Shown: positions 1 to 9,329 of the stretch, one piece after another
How positions within the stretch are numbered: position 1 is the first letter of the stretch
How the letters are laid out: each line of letters starts with the position of its first letter
From: Hyphomicrobiaceae bacterium
GTDB lineage: Bacteria > Pseudomonadota > Alphaproteobacteria > Rhizobiales > Hyphomicrobiaceae
Assembly: GCA_030655135.1 (NCBI GenBank)
Contig: JAURWC010000022.1
Location: forward strand, 62,001 to 126,000
DNA length: 64,000 nt
Direction of reading: 5' to 3'
The notes under the pieces: generated by a model
Told to the model about the DNA's origin: nothing
Databases searched by the model: none
The model's input: only the letters and a program-made list of their open reading frames with translations
Position numbers and translations under genes: made by a program

Positions 1-2
1 CG

Positions 3-1034
3 GCTCCCTCCACTTCCAATTCTTTCTCCTGGCAAGTCCCTGCGTGGCTTGCGCCGCTTGCGGTTGTTGTCGCGGCGTTCGGCGTCGTGCCTTTCGTGGC
101 CAGCCCGTACGTCATCGAGGCGATTCTGCTGCCGTTCCTGGCGTTGAGCCTCGCTGCTGTCGGCTTGAACATCCTCACGGGCTATGCCGGCCAGCTGTCG
201 CTCGGCTCCGCGGCATTTATGGCCGTCGGGGCCTTCGCCGCCTACAACTTCAATCTTCGCGTCGATGGCTTGCCGCTGATCGTCACGATCATTCTGGCTG
301 GTGCGACGGCAGCGGCCATCGGCATCGTCTTCGGCCTTCCTAGCTTGCGCCTAAAGGGGTTCTACCTCGCGGTCTCGACGCTCGCCGCGCAGTTCTTCGT
401 GCAATGGGCGCTGACGAAGTTCGGTTGGTTTTCCAACAACAGTCCGTCGGGTGTCATCGACGCCCCGCCGCTGGCGATCGCCGGGGTCACGTTCGACGGC
501 GCCGTCGGCCGCTATCTCTTTGCGCTCAGCGTCGTCACCGTGCTCACGGCGTTCGCCTACCGGTTGGTGCGCTCGCAGGCCGGCCGCAACTTCATCGCTG
601 TGCGCGACAACGAGCTTGCTGCCCGCGTTCTGGGCGTCCCCGTCCTGCGGACCAAGCTGCTGGCGTTTGCGATCTCGTCATTCATCATCGGCATCGCTGG
701 CGTGCTGTGGGCTTTCGCCTATCTGCGAACGGTGGAGCCGCACGGCTTCAACCTCGATCGCTCGTTCCAGATCCTGTTCATCATCATCATCGGCGGCCTG
801 GCCACCATCCGCGGCGCTTTTTTTGGCGCGGCGCTGATCGTCGTCTTCCCGTTGATCCTGTCGCGCCTGGGTAGCGCGGTGTTCGGCACCGTCTTCGACT
901 CGGGCGTCCTCGACATGAGCCAGCGCATCGTCATCGGTGCGCTCATCATCATCTTTCTGATCGCCGAGCCTGACGGCCTCGCAGCGCTGTGGGACCGGCT
1001 GATCAAACGCGCGCACGGGAGAACCGAACCTTGA
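3..1034 (+). CDS. HAAT-type (LivM-like) ABC transporter permease, 5' partial
   Basis: Inner-membrane permease of a branched-chain-amino-acid-type ABC importer. The frame is open to the first bases of the window, so the true start lies upstream; 343 residues are visible. It is hydrophobic throughout, with the GQLSLG motif typical of LivM/LivH in the first third and a cytoplasmic coupling loop (NELAARVLGVP) in the middle. The binding protein and a LivF-like ATPase follow directly; LivH and LivG partners would have to lie upstream. Because SfnB, SsuD and CysB-type genes follow, I infer a sulfur-containing substrate rather than leucine or valine. The family call is firm; the substrate is inference. 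Confidence 0.88.
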   Translation, partial: APSTSNSFSWQVPAWLAPLAVVVAAFGVVPFVASPYVIEAILLPFLALSLAAVGLNILTGYAGQLSLGSAAFMAVGAFAAYNFNLRVDGLPLIVTIILAGATAAAIGIVFGLPSLRLKGFYLAVSTLAAQFFVQWALTKFGWFSNNSPSGVIDAPPLAIAGVTFDGAVGRYLFALSVVTVLTAFAYRLVRSQAGRNFIAVRDNELAARVLGVPVLRTKLLAFAISSFIIGIAGVLWAFAYLRTVEPHGFNLDRSFQILFIIIIGGLATIRGAFFGAALIVVFPLILSRLGSAVFGTVFDSGVLDMSQRIVIGALIIIFLIAEPDGLAALWDRLIKRAHGRTEP

Positions 1035-1063
1035 AACTCGCATTCGAAATATGGGGAATTCAC

Positions 1064-2452
1064 ATGTCACTACCAACGAAACTTCGACATCTCGCAGCGC
1101 TGACGGCGCTGGCGCTGGTGGCGGCCGCGCCGGCCGCGACGGCAGACGACCAGAGCACGGGTAAGGAACAGTTCTTCCCGCTGCAAAGCTATCGCGTCGG
1201 TCCGTACGCGGCGGGCGGCACCGGCTTCTTCGGCGGCACGATCGACTACTTCAACCTGATCAATACGCGGGACGGCGGCGTCAACGGCGTCAAGCTCACG
1301 TGGGAAGAAGGTGAGACGCAGTACGAGGTGGAGCGCGGCGTCGAGGTCTACGAGCGGTTGAAGAACCGCGCGAATATCGCGGCCTGGAACCCGCTGTCGG
1401 TCGGCATCGCCTACGCGATGATCGATCGCATCAGCAAGGACCGCGTTCCCCTGATCACGATCAACCATGGCCGCACGGATTCGACGGACGGCCGCGTGTT
1501 CCCCTATGTGTTCCCGCTGCTGCTCAATCCCTACAGCGAGACCTCGGGCATCATCAACTACCTCGCCAGCCGCGAGGGCGGCGTCGACAAGCTCAAGGGC
1601 AAGAAGCTTGTCGTGCTCTATCACGGCTCGCCCTACGGCAAGGAAACCATCCCGATCTATGAGCTGCTGAAGGACAAGTACGGCTTCGACGTGCAGCAGA
1701 TCGAGGTGCCGCACCCCGGCAACGAGCAGCAGGCCCAGTGGCTGCAGATCCGCCGCATCAAGCCGGACTACGTCATCCTGCGTGGCTGGGGCGTGATGAA
1801 CCCGGTTGCCTTAAAGACAGCGCAGAAGACTGGCTTCCCGGCCGATCACATCATCGGCAACGTCTGGTCCAACTCTGAAGAAGACGTGTTGCCGGCGGGC
1901 GACGCCGCCAAGGGCTACGTCGCGATCACCACGCAGGCATCGGGTGCCGACTATCCGGTACTGCAGGAAGTCGTCAAGACCGTCTACGACGCCGGCAAGG
2001 GCAACCTGGAAGACAAGAAGCGCATCGGCAGCGTCTATCACAACCTCGGCATCGTGAACGGCATCCTCAACGTGGAAGCTGTGCGCATCGCCCAGGAGAA
2101 GTTCGGCAAGCGCACGCTGACGGGCGACGAAGTCCGCTGGGGCTTCGAACACCTGAAGCTCGATGAAGCCCGTGTCGCAGCGCTCGGCGCCAAGGGTCTG
2201 TTCCACTCGATCAACGTCACCTGGGACAACCACGAGGGCGATGGCCGCGTAACGTTCCAGCAGTGGGATGGCGCGAAGTGGAACGTCGTGTCGGATTGGA
2301 TCTCGCCGGACTGGGCGCTGCTACGGCCGATCATCGAGAAGTCCGCTGCAGCCTACGCCGCGGAAAAGGGCATCAAGATCCGCACGTCGGGTGATGTCGA
2401 CAAGGTCACCGAACTTGGCAGCGAGGCGCCTGCAGCTTCGGCGAAGAACTGA
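1064..2452 (+). CDS. HAAT-family periplasmic substrate-binding protein
   Basis: Periplasmic ligand-binding component, 462 residues, of the type I (Leu/Ile/Val-like) fold. The ATG at 1064 is chosen because it gives a clean signal peptide (positive MSLPTKLRH, Ala/Leu-rich core, cleavage near AATA-DDQ); an in-frame start at 989 would overlap the permease and bury the signal. It sits 29 bp after the permease. A perfect palindrome (2461-2490) follows its stop and may protect the upstream mRNA, which would fit the high expression usual for binding proteins. The ligand cannot be read from sequence; neighbours suggest an organosulfur compound. Confidence 0.88.
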   Translation: MSLPTKLRHLAALTALALVAAAPAATADDQSTGKEQFFPLQSYRVGPYAAGGTGFFGGTIDYFNLINTRDGGVNGVKLTWEEGETQYEVERGVEVYERLKNRANIAAWNPLSVGIAYAMIDRISKDRVPLITINHGRTDSTDGRVFPYVFPLLLNPYSETSGIINYLASREGGVDKLKGKKLVVLYHGSPYGKETIPIYELLKDKYGFDVQQIEVPHPGNEQQAQWLQIRRIKPDYVILRGWGVMNPVALKTAQKTGFPADHIIGNVWSNSEEDVLPAGDAAKGYVAITTQASGADYPVLQEVVKTVYDAGKGNLEDKKRIGSVYHNLGIVNGILNVEAVRIAQEKFGKRTLTGDEVRWGFEHLKLDEARVAALGAKGLFHSINVTWDNHEGDGRVTFQQWDGAKWNVVSDWISPDWALLRPIIEKSAAAYAAEKGIKIRTSGDVDKVTELGSEAPAASAKN

Positions 2453-2460
2453 CGCAACGG

Positions 2461-2490
2461 CGGGCGCGCCGCAACGTTGCGGCGCGCCCG
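2461..2490. repeat. Perfect 30-nt palindrome between binding-protein and ATPase genes
   Basis: Two 15-nt arms (CGGGCGCGCCGCAAC and its exact complement) meet with no spacer. No T-tract follows, so it is less likely a factor-independent terminator than an mRNA-stabilising or attenuating hairpin that lowers ATPase expression relative to the binding protein. Confidence 0.7.
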
Positions 2491-2505
2491 TCCATCGGAG
2501 CACAC

Positions 2506-3303
2506 ATGACAACGCCTCTTCTCACAATCAGCGGCATTCGCGCCGTCTACAATCACAGCGTCGTGGCCCTCAGCGACGTCAGCGTGACGATCGGGCGCGG
2601 CAGCATCGTCGCGCTGCTCGGCGCCAACGGTGCCGGCAAGACGACGACACTGCATGCCACCGCCAATCTGCTGCCGGCCGAACGCGGCCGCATTGCAGCC
2701 GGGAAAATCACCTTCGACGGTCAAGACGTCCTGGCGACCTCACCCGGCACGCTGGTACGGAGCGGCCTCGTTTCGGTCCTGGAAGGCCGGCACTGTTTCA
2801 AGTCGCTGAGTGTCGAGGAAAACCTGATCACCGGGGCGGCAGGCCGCGGATCGCGCCGCCGCGAGGCAAGTGCGGATCTGGAACGGGTCTACGATCTATT
2901 TCCGCGCCTGAAAGCCAAACGGCGCATTTCATCCGGCCTGACATCCGGCGGCGAACAGCAGATGACGGCGATCGGACGCGCCTTGATGGCGCGCCCCCGC
3001 CTGCTCGTCCTCGACGAACCGTCGATGGGCTTGGCTCCTCTCGTCATCGAAGAGATCTTCAAAACGCTGTCGCGCCTGAATAAGGAAGACGGCCTCACCA
3101 TCTTCCTTGCCGAGCAAAATGCCGCGATCGCCCTGCGCTTTGCGCACCGCGCGACCGTCATCGAGAACGGTCACTCCGTTCTCGAAGATACCGCGGCGGC
3201 GCTGCGGGCACGGCCAGACATCAAATCCTTCTACCTCGGCAAAGCGGATCTCCATGCCGCAGCCGAGGCGCGCAACCCTACGCCATCCCCTGTCCCGGCC
3301 TGA
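2506..3303 (+). CDS. HAAT-family ABC transporter ATPase (LivF-like)
   Basis: Cytoplasmic ATPase, 265 residues, the usual LivF length. Walker A is GANGAGKT (residues 39-46), the signature reads TSGGEQQ (146-152, with Thr in place of the common Leu), and Walker B is LLVLDEP (166-172), followed by the MGLAP stretch typical of LivF. It lies 53 bp after the binding protein, across the palindrome, and 22 bp before the SfnB-type gene, so all are probably co-transcribed. It would energise uptake through the permease at the window start. Confidence 0.88.
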   Translation: MTTPLLTISGIRAVYNHSVVALSDVSVTIGRGSIVALLGANGAGKTTTLHATANLLPAERGRIAAGKITFDGQDVLATSPGTLVRSGLVSVLEGRHCFKSLSVEENLITGAAGRGSRRREASADLERVYDLFPRLKAKRRISSGLTSGGEQQMTAIGRALMARPRLLVLDEPSMGLAPLVIEEIFKTLSRLNKEDGLTIFLAEQNAAIALRFAHRATVIENGHSVLEDTAAALRARPDIKSFYLGKADLHAAAEARNPTPSPVPA

Positions 3304-3325
3304 CGGCACACGAAGGAGCACCTTT

Positions 3326-4582
3326 ATGAACATCGCCCTGCAAAATCATATTCTTGACGAGCCTTTCAAGCGCGGCGTTCCAGCGATTCCGAAGGTTGCA
3401 GAACCCGCCCATATCATCAAGGACGACGCCGAAGCCATCACGGTGGCCGAACGCCTCGCGGATCAGTTCGCAGCAGGTGCCGCCGAACGCGACCGCATTC
3501 GCCGCTGGCCGGTCGAGGAACTCGACCTCTTCTCGCAGAGTGGCTTGTGGTCGATCAACGTGCCCAAGGCGTTTGGCGGGCCAGAGGTTTCCTACGTCAC
3601 GCTCGCCAAGGTGATCGAGATCATTTCGGCGGCCGACCCGTCGATCGGGCAGATCCCGCAGAACCACCTCGGCGTTATCGCCGCGATCCGCACGGTGTCC
3701 GATCCCCAGCAACAGGCCCTGCTCTTCGGCGAAGCACTCAAAGGCACGCGCTTCGGCAATGCCTTCTCGGAGTTCAAGTCAAAACGGGCTGCCGAATTCG
3801 AGACGAAGTTCACCGATGCCGGCGACCACGTGATCGTGGAAGGCGAGAAGTTCTACTCCACGGGCGCGCTGCTCGCGCACCTCGTTCCCATCGTCGCGCT
3901 CGATGGCGAAGGCCGCGCCTGGTATGCGATTGCCGAACGCGATGCCCCAGGCCTTACCGTCATTGACGACTGGTCTGCCTTCGGCCAGCGCACGACGCTC
4001 AGCGGCACAGTGCTGCTCGACAAGGTCAAGGTACCGAAGACCCATCTAGTGCCGGGCTACAAAGGCTATGACAAACCGACGGCGGACGGCGCGATTTTCC
4101 AGATCATTCAGGTGGCGGTCGATACCGGCATCGCGCGTGCTGCAATCGAGGAAACGATCTCGTTCGTGAAGACGAAGTCGCGACCGTGGGTCGACAGCGG
4201 TCTCGATCATGCGTGGCAGGATCCTTACACGATCCAGGCCGTGGGTGATCTCACGCTGCGCCTGCACGCAACGCAGGCGTTGCTGGAAAAGGCGGGTCTC
4301 GCCGTCGACGCGGCGGTGGCGGCACCCGACGCAAACAGCGTTGCCAAGGCACAAATCGCCGTCGCGGAAGCCAAGGTGCTTAGCACCGAGATCGCAATTG
4401 CGGCCACCAACAAGCTGTTCGAGCTGGCCGGCACGCGTTCGACCCTGGCCGAATACAATCTGGACCGCCATTGGCGCAACGCGCGCACCCATACCCTGCA
4501 CGACCCGGTGCGCTGGAAGTACGCCATCCTCGGCAACTATGCGCTCAACGGCATCAACCCGCCATTGCACGCCTGGAGCTGA
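3326..4582 (+). CDS. sfnB: SfnB-type acyl-CoA-dehydrogenase-fold flavin oxidoreductase
   Basis: Flavin-dependent oxidoreductase, 418 residues, of the acyl-CoA dehydrogenase/DszC-like fold, closest in pattern to the SfnB sulfur-acquisition group. The start at 3326 follows an AAGGAG site; the frame runs upstream into the ATPase gene but that part is not plausible protein. An N-terminal helical domain, a middle beta domain (FSTGALLAH region) and a C-terminal helical domain are recognisable. SfnB homologues are associated with dimethyl sulfone and sulfonate use under sulfur limitation. Position between a transporter and ssuD supports that role; the actual substrate is unknown. Confidence 0.8.
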   Translation: MNIALQNHILDEPFKRGVPAIPKVAEPAHIIKDDAEAITVAERLADQFAAGAAERDRIRRWPVEELDLFSQSGLWSINVPKAFGGPEVSYVTLAKVIEIISAADPSIGQIPQNHLGVIAAIRTVSDPQQQALLFGEALKGTRFGNAFSEFKSKRAAEFETKFTDAGDHVIVEGEKFYSTGALLAHLVPIVALDGEGRAWYAIAERDAPGLTVIDDWSAFGQRTTLSGTVLLDKVKVPKTHLVPGYKGYDKPTADGAIFQIIQVAVDTGIARAAIEETISFVKTKSRPWVDSGLDHAWQDPYTIQAVGDLTLRLHATQALLEKAGLAVDAAVAAPDANSVAKAQIAVAEAKVLSTEIAIAATNKLFELAGTRSTLAEYNLDRHWRNARTHTLHDPVRWKYAILGNYALNGINPPLHAWS

Positions 4583-4624
4583 GCGGCCGTCGGCAGTCCA
4601 ATTGATCCCTTCACAAGGTGCCCT

Positions 4625-5797
4625 ATGACGCACAGCGTTCCCGAAAAGCTCGACGTCCTTTGGTTTCTGCCGACGCATGGCGATAGCCGCTATCTCGGTA
4701 CAAGCTTGGGTGGGCGGGCCGTCGATCTTCCTTATCTCAAGCAGATCGCCCAGGCCTCCGATGCCCTTGGGTTCTACGGTGTGTTGCTGCCGACTGGCCG
4801 GAGTTGCGAAGACAGCTGGATCGTCGCTTCGGCGCTGGCGCCGTTAACGGAACGGCTGCGCTTTTTGGTTGCCGTACGGCCTGGCCTGCAGTCGCCGACA
4901 GTCGCCGCACGCATGACCTCGACGCTGGACCGCATCTCGAACGGCCGTCTCCTCATCAACGTCGTGACGGGTGGCGATCCCGTCGAGAACCGCGGCGACG
5001 GCCTCTTTGCCTCGCATGAAGAGCGCTACGAGATCACGGAAGAGTTCCTGGAGATCTACAAGTCCGTGCTCGCCGGTCAACCGGTGTCTTACGACGGCAA
5101 GCACCTGAAGGTGGACGACGCACGCCTGCTCTTCCCGCCGGTGCAAACGCCCTATCCCCCGCTCTACTTCGGCGGATCGTCGCCTGCTGCCAACAAAGTT
5201 GCGGCAACGAGCATCGACAAGTATCTCACGTGGGGCGAGCCGCCCGCCGATGTCGCCGAAAAGATCAACACGGTGCGGGCCCTGGCGCGCGCGCAGGGAC
5301 GGCACGTGACCTTCGGTATCCGCCTGCACGTCATCGTCCGCGAAACGAACGACGAGGCTTGGCGCGCGGCCGACAGGCTGATCAGCCATCTCGACGACGA
5401 GACGATCGGCGCCGCGCAGAAGGTTTTCCAGCGCATGGACTCCGTCGGACAGAGCCGCATGAGCCGTCTGCACGGCGGCCGGCGCGACAAGCTCGAGGTC
5501 AGCCCAAACTTGTGGGCGGGTGTCGGTCTTGTTCGCGGCGGTGCAGGGACCGCGCTGGTGGGTGATCCCGACACGGTAGCGGAACGCATCGATGAATACC
5601 GGCGCCTCGGCATCGACAGCTTCATTCTATCTGGCTATCCGCATCTGGAGGAAGCCTACCGCGTCGCTGAACTGCTGCTGCCGAGGCTGCCCCTTCGGCA
5701 TGCGCTCGCCGGCGGAGCAACGGCCGTCAACATGGGACCGTTTGGCGAAACGATCGCGGGCGATCATCGTCCCGAACTGAGGGCTTCACAGTCGTGA
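4625..5797 (+). CDS. ssuD: FMNH2-dependent alkanesulfonate monooxygenase
   Basis: Bacterial-luciferase-fold monooxygenase, 390 residues (family about 380), which desulfonates alkanesulfonates to aldehyde and sulfite using reduced FMN and O2. The conserved [11 protein letters not shown] segment carries the Cys known from SsuD, and the [22 protein letters not shown] region matches the mobile active-site loop. No SsuE-type flavin reductase is seen in the window. Its stop overlaps the GTG of the next gene by 4 bases, which implies translational coupling. SsuD versus a close FMNH2 sulfone monooxygenase (SfnG-like) cannot be fully separated by eye, but SsuD fits best. Confidence 0.85.
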   Translation: MTHSVPEKLDVLWFLPTHGDSRYLGTSLGGRAVDLPYLKQIAQASDALGFYGVLLPTGRSCEDSWIVASALAPLTERLRFLVAVRPGLQSPTVAARMTSTLDRISNGRLLINVVTGGDPVENRGDGLFASHEERYEITEEFLEIYKSVLAGQPVSYDGKHLKVDDARLLFPPVQTPYPPLYFGGSSPAANKVAATSIDKYLTWGEPPADVAEKINTVRALARAQGRHVTFGIRLHVIVRETNDEAWRAADRLISHLDDETIGAAQKVFQRMDSVGQSRMSRLHGGRRDKLEVSPNLWAGVGLVRGGAGTALVGDPDTVAERIDEYRRLGIDSFILSGYPHLEEAYRVAELLLPRLPLRHALAGGATAVNMGPFGETIAGDHRPELRASQS

Positions 5798-7203
5798 ACG
5801 TCAGGTTCCATGGTCCGGTCATCGCAATCGTGGGCGGCGGGTTCACCGGCGCGGCCATCGCCTATCACCTTGCGCGCGCCCGCACGCCGGGCCGGACGAT
5901 TATCTTTGAACCGCGCGCACGCGTCGGTGGCGGCCTGGCCTACAGCAGCGAGGACGGGCAGCATCGCATCAACGTGCCGGCTGGCAAAATGAGTCTGCTA
6001 CCAGACGCAGACGATCACTTCCTGCGGTGGATCGAACGGACCGGCGCGGTTGACGACGATCCAGAGGCACTCGCTCCGGATGGTCAACTCTATCCACGAC
6101 GCTCGGTATTCGGCCGGTACGTCAACGCGCACGTTGCGCCGCTCATCGATGATCGCACAATTCGACACGTGCAGGATCACGTCGTCCTGGTGAAACGGGA
6201 CGGGACGAATTGGTTCATCCAGACGGACAACGGATCAGCCATTCGCGCCGACGTCGTGATCATCGCCACCACGCATCCCGCGCCCGTGGCGCCACGCGTG
6301 TTGACCAAGGAGCTAGCTGGCGATCCGCGCTTCGTCGCCGACGCCACGCGGCCAGATGCGCTTGCCCAGATCGGGGCCAGCGACAGCATCCTCGTCGTCG
6401 GCAACGGCTTGACGGCTGCCGACGTCATCGCCTCGCTTGATGCGCGTGGCCATCGCGGCCGCATCACTGCGCTGTCGCGGCGGGGCTTACGCTCGCGCGG
6501 CCATCCGGACAAGCCTGCCGAGCCGTTTGGCCTCTTCACAGATCCACCGCCGGTGAGTGCCATCGACTTTCTGCGGCGCGTACGCGCGGAAATTGGCCGC
6601 GCCGCCGCACAAGGCATCAGTTGGCACCCAGTGATCGACGCTGTGCGCGCCCAGGCGCAGACGATCTGGCCGCTGCTGCCGGTTGCAGAACAGCGCAAGA
6701 TCGTAAGACATTTACGCCCGTTCTGGGATGTGCATCGCTTCCGCATTGCCCCTCAGCCGGAGGCCGTCATCGCGCGGCGCATTGCGGAGGGTTGGCTGAG
6801 CATCGTCAGTGGATCGATCGTTGCAGCAGAAGCCAAGCCAGAGTCCATTTCTATTGCGTGGCGGGATCGACGTTCGCGTGCAACGACGGAGACGTTCAAT
6901 GCGGTCATTGTGACGACTGGGCCGGCGCATGAGTCCGTCCTGCAATCACAAAGCTATCTAGCTGGTCTGGCGCACGATGGATGGCTGGTTCCCGACGCGG
7001 TCGGGCTCGGTATCTCTTGTGATCGTCAAGGCCGGGCCATTTCCAGCCATGGCATTTCTACGCCGACGCTCTACGTGGCCGGCCCCCTGGCGCGCGGCAC
7101 CTTCGGCGAACTGATGGGCTTGCCACAGGTGTCGCATTACGCGCGCCAAATTGCCCTCAGCGTTGCGGCTGACTTCGCATTGCCCGCAACCGCTGACAGC
7201 TGA
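5794..7203 (+). CDS. FAD/NAD(P)-binding protein (COG4529-like)
   Basis: Putative flavoprotein oxidoreductase, 469 residues, with an N-terminal dinucleotide-binding motif ([15 protein letters not shown]) and a second nucleotide motif ([16 protein letters not shown]) near residue 200. This resembles the NAD_binding_9 group of uncharacterised FAD/NAD(P) proteins. It starts with GTG inside the ssuD stop (GTGA overlap). Its role is unknown; an inferred possibility is supply of electrons or processing of a sulfonate-derived intermediate, since no SsuE is present. No signal peptide or transmembrane segment is evident. Confidence 0.75.
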   Translation: MNVRFHGPVIAIVGGGFTGAAIAYHLARARTPGRTIIFEPRARVGGGLAYSSEDGQHRINVPAGKMSLLPDADDHFLRWIERTGAVDDDPEALAPDGQLYPRRSVFGRYVNAHVAPLIDDRTIRHVQDHVVLVKRDGTNWFIQTDNGSAIRADVVIIATTHPAPVAPRVLTKELAGDPRFVADATRPDALAQIGASDSILVVGNGLTAADVIASLDARGHRGRITALSRRGLRSRGHPDKPAEPFGLFTDPPPVSAIDFLRRVRAEIGRAAAQGISWHPVIDAVRAQAQTIWPLLPVAEQRKIVRHLRPFWDVHRFRIAPQPEAVIARRIAEGWLSIVSGSIVAAEAKPESISIAWRDRRSRATTETFNAVIVTTGPAHESVLQSQSYLAGLAHDGWLVPDAVGLGISCDRQGRAISSHGISTPTLYVAGPLARGTFGELMGLPQVSHYARQIALSVAADFALPATADS

Positions 7204-7351
7204 TTGCGTCAAGACGGAACGATGCGCTGCCAGCGGACCTTCCGCCCACACATACGTCAATCTGATTTGCATATTACTTTATCGCCATTGCCGCGACCGG
7301 CTGCGCCGCTACACGTATCGGGCGAAGCCCAAATAATGCGAGCAAGCCGGA

Positions 7352-8275
7352 ATGAACCTGAAGCAGTTGAAGGTCGTAAGGGAGATCGTCCGCCAGCGCT
7401 TTCACGTTACTGATGCCGCTGACGCATTGTGTACATCGCAGTCGGGCGTGAGCAAGCAGATCAAGGATCTGGAAGACGAACTGGGCATCCAGCTTTTCAC
7501 GCGCAACGGAAAGCGGCTGACGGGCCTGACCAAGCCGGGCGAGGAAGTGATCGGCCAGCTCGACCGCGTTCTCAAGGATGTCGAAGGCATCAGGCGCCTG
7601 GCGGCTAACTTCGCGGCCAGCAATGACGGCGTTCTAACCGTTGCCACAACCCATACGCAAGCGCGCTACATGCTTCCGCCGATCCTGAAGAAGTTCCGCC
7701 GTCTTTATCCGAAGGTGGAACTGGTTCTGCTGCAGGCAAACCCAAGGGACATTGGCGAGCTACTGCTCAGCGGCCGCGCCGATGTGGGAACCGCAACGGA
7801 AACGATGGAGGACGTTTCGAACCTGCTGACGTTTCCGTTCTACAGCTGGGAACACATTGTCATCGCGCCGAAGGGCCATTCCCTGCTGGATGTGCCGAAC
7901 GTGTCGCTGAACGACATCGCAGAGAATCCAATCGTCACTTATCATGAAGGGCTAACGGGCCGGGGGCATATCGACGAAGCTTTTCTCGAAGCCGGGATAC
8001 GCCCCAACATCACCATGGCCGCGCTCGATGCCGACGTGATCAAGACCTACGTGGAACTAGGCTTCGGCATCGGCATCATTGCGCCGATGGCGTTCGATCC
8101 AGCGCGCGATGGCGGCCTCGCGCGGGTTGCTGCGGCCAATCTCTTCAGCAAATCGAGAACCAGTATCGCCGTGCAACGCGGCGCATTCCTGCGCGACTTT
8201 ACCTACCGCTTCATCGAACTATGCGTGCCCGAGCTAACCGAAAAAATCGTCCGGGACGCCAACGCAGCCGTTTAA
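7352..8275 (+). CDS. cysB: CysB-family LysR-type transcriptional regulator
   Basis: Regulator of sulfur assimilation, 307 residues. The N-terminal winged helix reads MNLKQLKVVREIVRQ...ALCTSQSGVSKQI, very close to CysB/Cbl, and the effector domain begins with the TTHTQARY segment that in CysB contacts sulfate or O-acetylserine-type ligands. It lies 148 bp after the FAD protein on the same strand, so it may have its own promoter. Its location at the end of the cluster is the best evidence that the upstream genes answer to sulfur starvation. CysB and Cbl are hard to distinguish; the subfamily is secure. Confidence 0.85.
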   Translation: MNLKQLKVVREIVRQRFHVTDAADALCTSQSGVSKQIKDLEDELGIQLFTRNGKRLTGLTKPGEEVIGQLDRVLKDVEGIRRLAANFAASNDGVLTVATTHTQARYMLPPILKKFRRLYPKVELVLLQANPRDIGELLLSGRADVGTATETMEDVSNLLTFPFYSWEHIVIAPKGHSLLDVPNVSLNDIAENPIVTYHEGLTGRGHIDEAFLEAGIRPNITMAALDADVIKTYVELGFGIGIIAPMAFDPARDGGLARVAAANLFSKSRTSIAVQRGAFLRDFTYRFIELCVPELTEKIVRDANAAV

Positions 8276-8388
8276 GCGCGATCGCCCCCCCTAACGCGGT
8301 GCCGATGTAGCGATAGCAAATCGTCGCACTCGTTCCTGGACCGCCGCAGCGCCCGAGCTTGCGGCTGGATGCGTGACGAGGCAAGCCA

Positions 8389-8413
8389 CGAACAACTTTG
8401 CCCCGGGGACGTT
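8389..8413 (+). promoter_or_regulatory. Possible EcfG-type promoter (one mismatch)
   Basis: CGAAC, 16 bases, then CGTT, 28 bases before the ATG of the PNPOx-like gene. It differs from the GGAAC-N16/17-CGTT consensus at one position in the -35 element. Weak by itself, but it precedes a stress-type gene. Confidence 0.35.
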
Positions 8414-8440
8414 GAGAGGCAAGAAACCAAGGAGCCAAAA

Positions 8441-8878
8441 ATGGCCGATCTCACTCTCAACGACCTCGCCTCGAAGATGAAAGGCATCGACATCGCTTTT
8501 CTGGCGAGCAAAACCGACAACGGCGAAATCGCTAGCCGGCCCATGAGCAACAATGGTGATGTGGAGTACGACGGCGACTCCTATTACTTCACATACGAGA
8601 AGTCGCGCATTGTGAGCGACATCCGGCGGGACAAAAACGTGACGTTGTCGTTCACCGGCAAGGCCGGTCTTGTGTCAGGGCCGAGCTTCTACGCCAGCGT
8701 TCAAGGGCAGGCGGAGCTCATCAAGGACAAAGCTGCCTTCGAGGCGCACTGGACCAAGGATCTCGATATCTGGTTCGACAAGGGTGTCGACACGCCTGGG
8801 CTTACGCTGGTCAAGATCCACGCTCAACGGATCACGTATTGGGACGGCAGCGACCAAGGAGAAATCCAGGTCCCTTAG
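8441..8878 (+). CDS. Pyridoxamine 5'-phosphate oxidase-like (general stress protein 26 type)
   Basis: Small split-barrel flavin-binding-type protein of 145 residues, resembling the general stress protein 26 group. The ATG at 8441 follows an AAGGAG site, and MADLTLNDLASKM is a typical start; the longer frame from 8369 lacks support. The VSGPSFYASVQGQAEL and W(T/K)KDLDIWF patterns are characteristic of this group. The ligand could be FMN, FAD or F420; it is not readable here. A near-match EcfG promoter lies 28 bp upstream, which would fit a stress role. Confidence 0.78.
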   Translation: MADLTLNDLASKMKGIDIAFLASKTDNGEIASRPMSNNGDVEYDGDSYYFTYEKSRIVSDIRRDKNVTLSFTGKAGLVSGPSFYASVQGQAELIKDKAAFEAHWTKDLDIWFDKGVDTPGLTLVKIHAQRITYWDGSDQGEIQVP

Positions 8879-9025
8879 CTGCATGTAGGCCAATCGCCAA
8901 GAACGGCGGAATGGGCCTCGAAGGTGACTGGGTCATCACCGATTGCGTCGATTGCAGCTGAACGCGATGGCGCTGCGCGGCGTTAACTGCGGGCGCCCTA
9001 CTTTGCGACTTGCCGCGAGGCAACG

Positions 9026-9051
9026 GGGCTGTCCGCTTTCGCGGACGGCCC
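9026..9051 (+). terminator. GC-rich hairpin downstream of the PNPOx-like gene
   Basis: Arms GGGGCTGTCCGC and GCGGACGGCCC with a TTTC loop (one G-T pair), followed by a short T/A-rich stretch. It probably terminates the upstream transcript, although it ends only about 20 bp before the next ATG. Confidence 0.45.
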
Positions 9052-9071
9052 TTCAATTTCGAGGAACGATT

Positions 9072-9329
9072 ATGGATGAGATGACGATGTTGCGGACATT
9101 TTCCGCCGTAACGACTGTAGCGGCCGCGGCCCTGGTCGCCGCCAATTGGAACGCGCGCGTGACAGTGGCGGGGTTCGTGATTTTCATCGTCGCATCGATT
9201 GCCTGGATGACGGATGGCTGGCTTGAAAACAAGGCTTCGCTCATCATCCAGAACGCTATCTTGCTGCTCATCAACATTCTCGGCGTCTGGCGCTGGTTGC
9301 CCCGCGCAGAGAAGGAAGCAGCCTCCTAA
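9072..9329 (+). CDS. Small two-helix membrane protein, unknown function
   Basis: 85 residues with a GAGGAA ribosome site just before the ATG at 9072. Two hydrophobic stretches (about residues 8-22 and 27-45), a polar turn and a third moderately hydrophobic stretch ending in ILGVWRWLP can be seen, so it should sit in the inner membrane. The INILGVWRW ending resembles small YgjV/PnuC-like membrane fragments, but I would not assign a function. Coding is supported by the good start signal and codon-position GC. Confidence 0.6.
   Translation: MDEMTMLRTFSAVTTVAAAALVAANWNARVTVAGFVIFIVASIAWMTDGWLENKASLIIQNAILLLINILGVWRWLPRAEKEAAS

Noticed and set aside
7216-7240. GGAAC upstream of the CysB-type gene
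   Set aside because: No CGTT or GGTT at 16-17 bases downstream.
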